Assembly (NCBI RefSeq): GCF_024168045.1
Contig: NZ_CP100126.1
Location: forward strand, 2,389,001 to 2,453,000
Length of the DNA stretch: 64,000 nt
Source of the DNA: Dorea longicatena
GTDB lineage: Bacteria > Bacillota > Clostridia > Lachnospirales > Lachnospiraceae
Direction of reading: 5' to 3'
This document shows positions 63,803 through 64,000 of this stretch, one piece after another. Each line of letters opens with the position of its first letter. Positions within the stretch are counted from its first letter, which is position 1. Below the pieces are notes generated by a model. The model was not told the origin of the DNA, did not search any database, and saw only the letters and a program-made list of their open reading frames with translations. The position numbers and the translations under genes were made by a program.

Positions 63803-64000
63803 TTATGCACCTAAAAATGTTGCCACGCCACTTACGGCTGCATCTTCATCCTGACCGTCTGCTACAATTGTAACATCTTCGCCTTTCTGAAGTTTCAGAC
63901 TCATCATTCCCATAATACTCTTTGCGTTAATCTTTTTACTTCCCATCACAATATATACCTGGCTCGCATACTGGCTTGCTTCCTGTACGAGATGAGCCAC
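63803..64000 (-). CDS. HPr family phosphocarrier protein, partial (5' end outside window)
   Basis: The C-terminal 65 residues are visible, with the HPr core SKKINAKSIMGMMSLKL holding the Ser46-type regulatory serine, and the end EDVTIVADGQDEDAAVSGVATFLG. The GTG at the right edge is an internal Val of the usual A-R-P-V-A segment, not a start. The active-site His15 lies beyond the window. HPr carries phosphate in the PTS; whether this copy is catalytic HPr or a Crh-like form cannot be told. Confidence 0.9.
   Translation of the reverse strand: MAHLVQEASQYASQVYIVMGSKKINAKSIMGMMSLKLQKGEDVTIVADGQDEDAAVSGVATFLGA

Overview
The window looks like chromosomal DNA from an anaerobic, low-to-mid GC Clostridia bacterium, most likely a gut Lachnospiraceae relative. 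The grounds are a FabK-type fatty-acid synthesis operon with a fused AccD-AccA, a type III glutamine synthetase, a two-subunit iron-sulfur serine dehydratase, DUF4317, DUF3169 and CmpB-type proteins, YesMN-type two-component genes, Clostridia-like Shine-Dalgarno sites and strong TTGACA/TATAAT promoters. The species cannot be named from sequence alone. Most genes lie on the minus strand; the plus-strand genes are an M24 peptidase, a MarR/FUSC pair, a DUF4317 protein, one tRNA-Leu and an acidic membrane protein. There is no rRNA operon, CRISPR array, prophage or complete insertion sequence.

Region 1 (1-9840, minus) is the most unusual part. One promoter (TTGACT-18-TATAAT near 9808-9837) and a leader of about 300 nt precede nifH-like, nifD-like, nifK-like, hypF, hypC, hypD, hypE, a TM1266-type ACT-like gene, a second nifH-like gene and a second nitrogenase component 1-like gene cut by the window edge. 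The Hyp proteins build the Fe(CN)2CO unit of [NiFe]-hydrogenases, yet the visible part has no hydrogenase subunit and no nickel-insertion genes (hypA, hypB). Two nitrogenase-like reductase modules flank the hyp genes instead. This looks like an undescribed metallocofactor or reductase system.

Region 2 (9.9-27 kb) holds housekeeping and accessory genes: a MATE exporter, an HD phosphohydrolase, PIN-PhoH, glycerol dehydrogenase, a variant peptide deformylase with a ketopantoate reductase-like gene, a dicarboxylate/amino-acid symporter, an M24 peptidase, a sugar-sensing lipoprotein/kinase/regulator set next to a GPH sugar symporter, and a sirtuin.

Region 3 (27-38 kb) is a complete type II fatty-acid synthesis operon, fabH-acpP-fabK-fabD-fabG-fabF-accB-fabZ-accC-accDA, followed by a second FabK-like gene and a FabT-like MarR gene. 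FabT-like palindromes flank a consensus promoter ahead of fabH, which suggests feedback control by the last gene of the operon.

Region 4 (38-50.9 kb) has an Spx/ArsC-like protein, a PD-(D/E)XK nuclease-family protein, an XRE/DUF3169 pair with twin operators, a 337-bp palindromic MITE-like element, an ECF sigma/anti-sigma pair, a MarR/FUSC exporter pair, L-serine dehydratase, DUF4317, tRNA-Leu(CAG), a CmpB-like membrane protein and a surface 5'-nucleotidase.

Region 5 (51-64 kb) has a seven-tRNA cluster (Pro-Gly-Arg-His-Gln-Lys-Leu in transcription order), a phosphodiesterase/RdgB/RNA-methyltransferase group, a small protein of A-x-x-[KR]-N pentad repeats, glutamine synthetase III with a large inverted repeat in its leader, fructose-bisphosphate aldolase, an ECF transporter operon with a TudS-related putative desulfidase, tRNA-Glu(CTC), a diacylglycerol kinase-family lipid kinase and the 3' part of an HPr gene.
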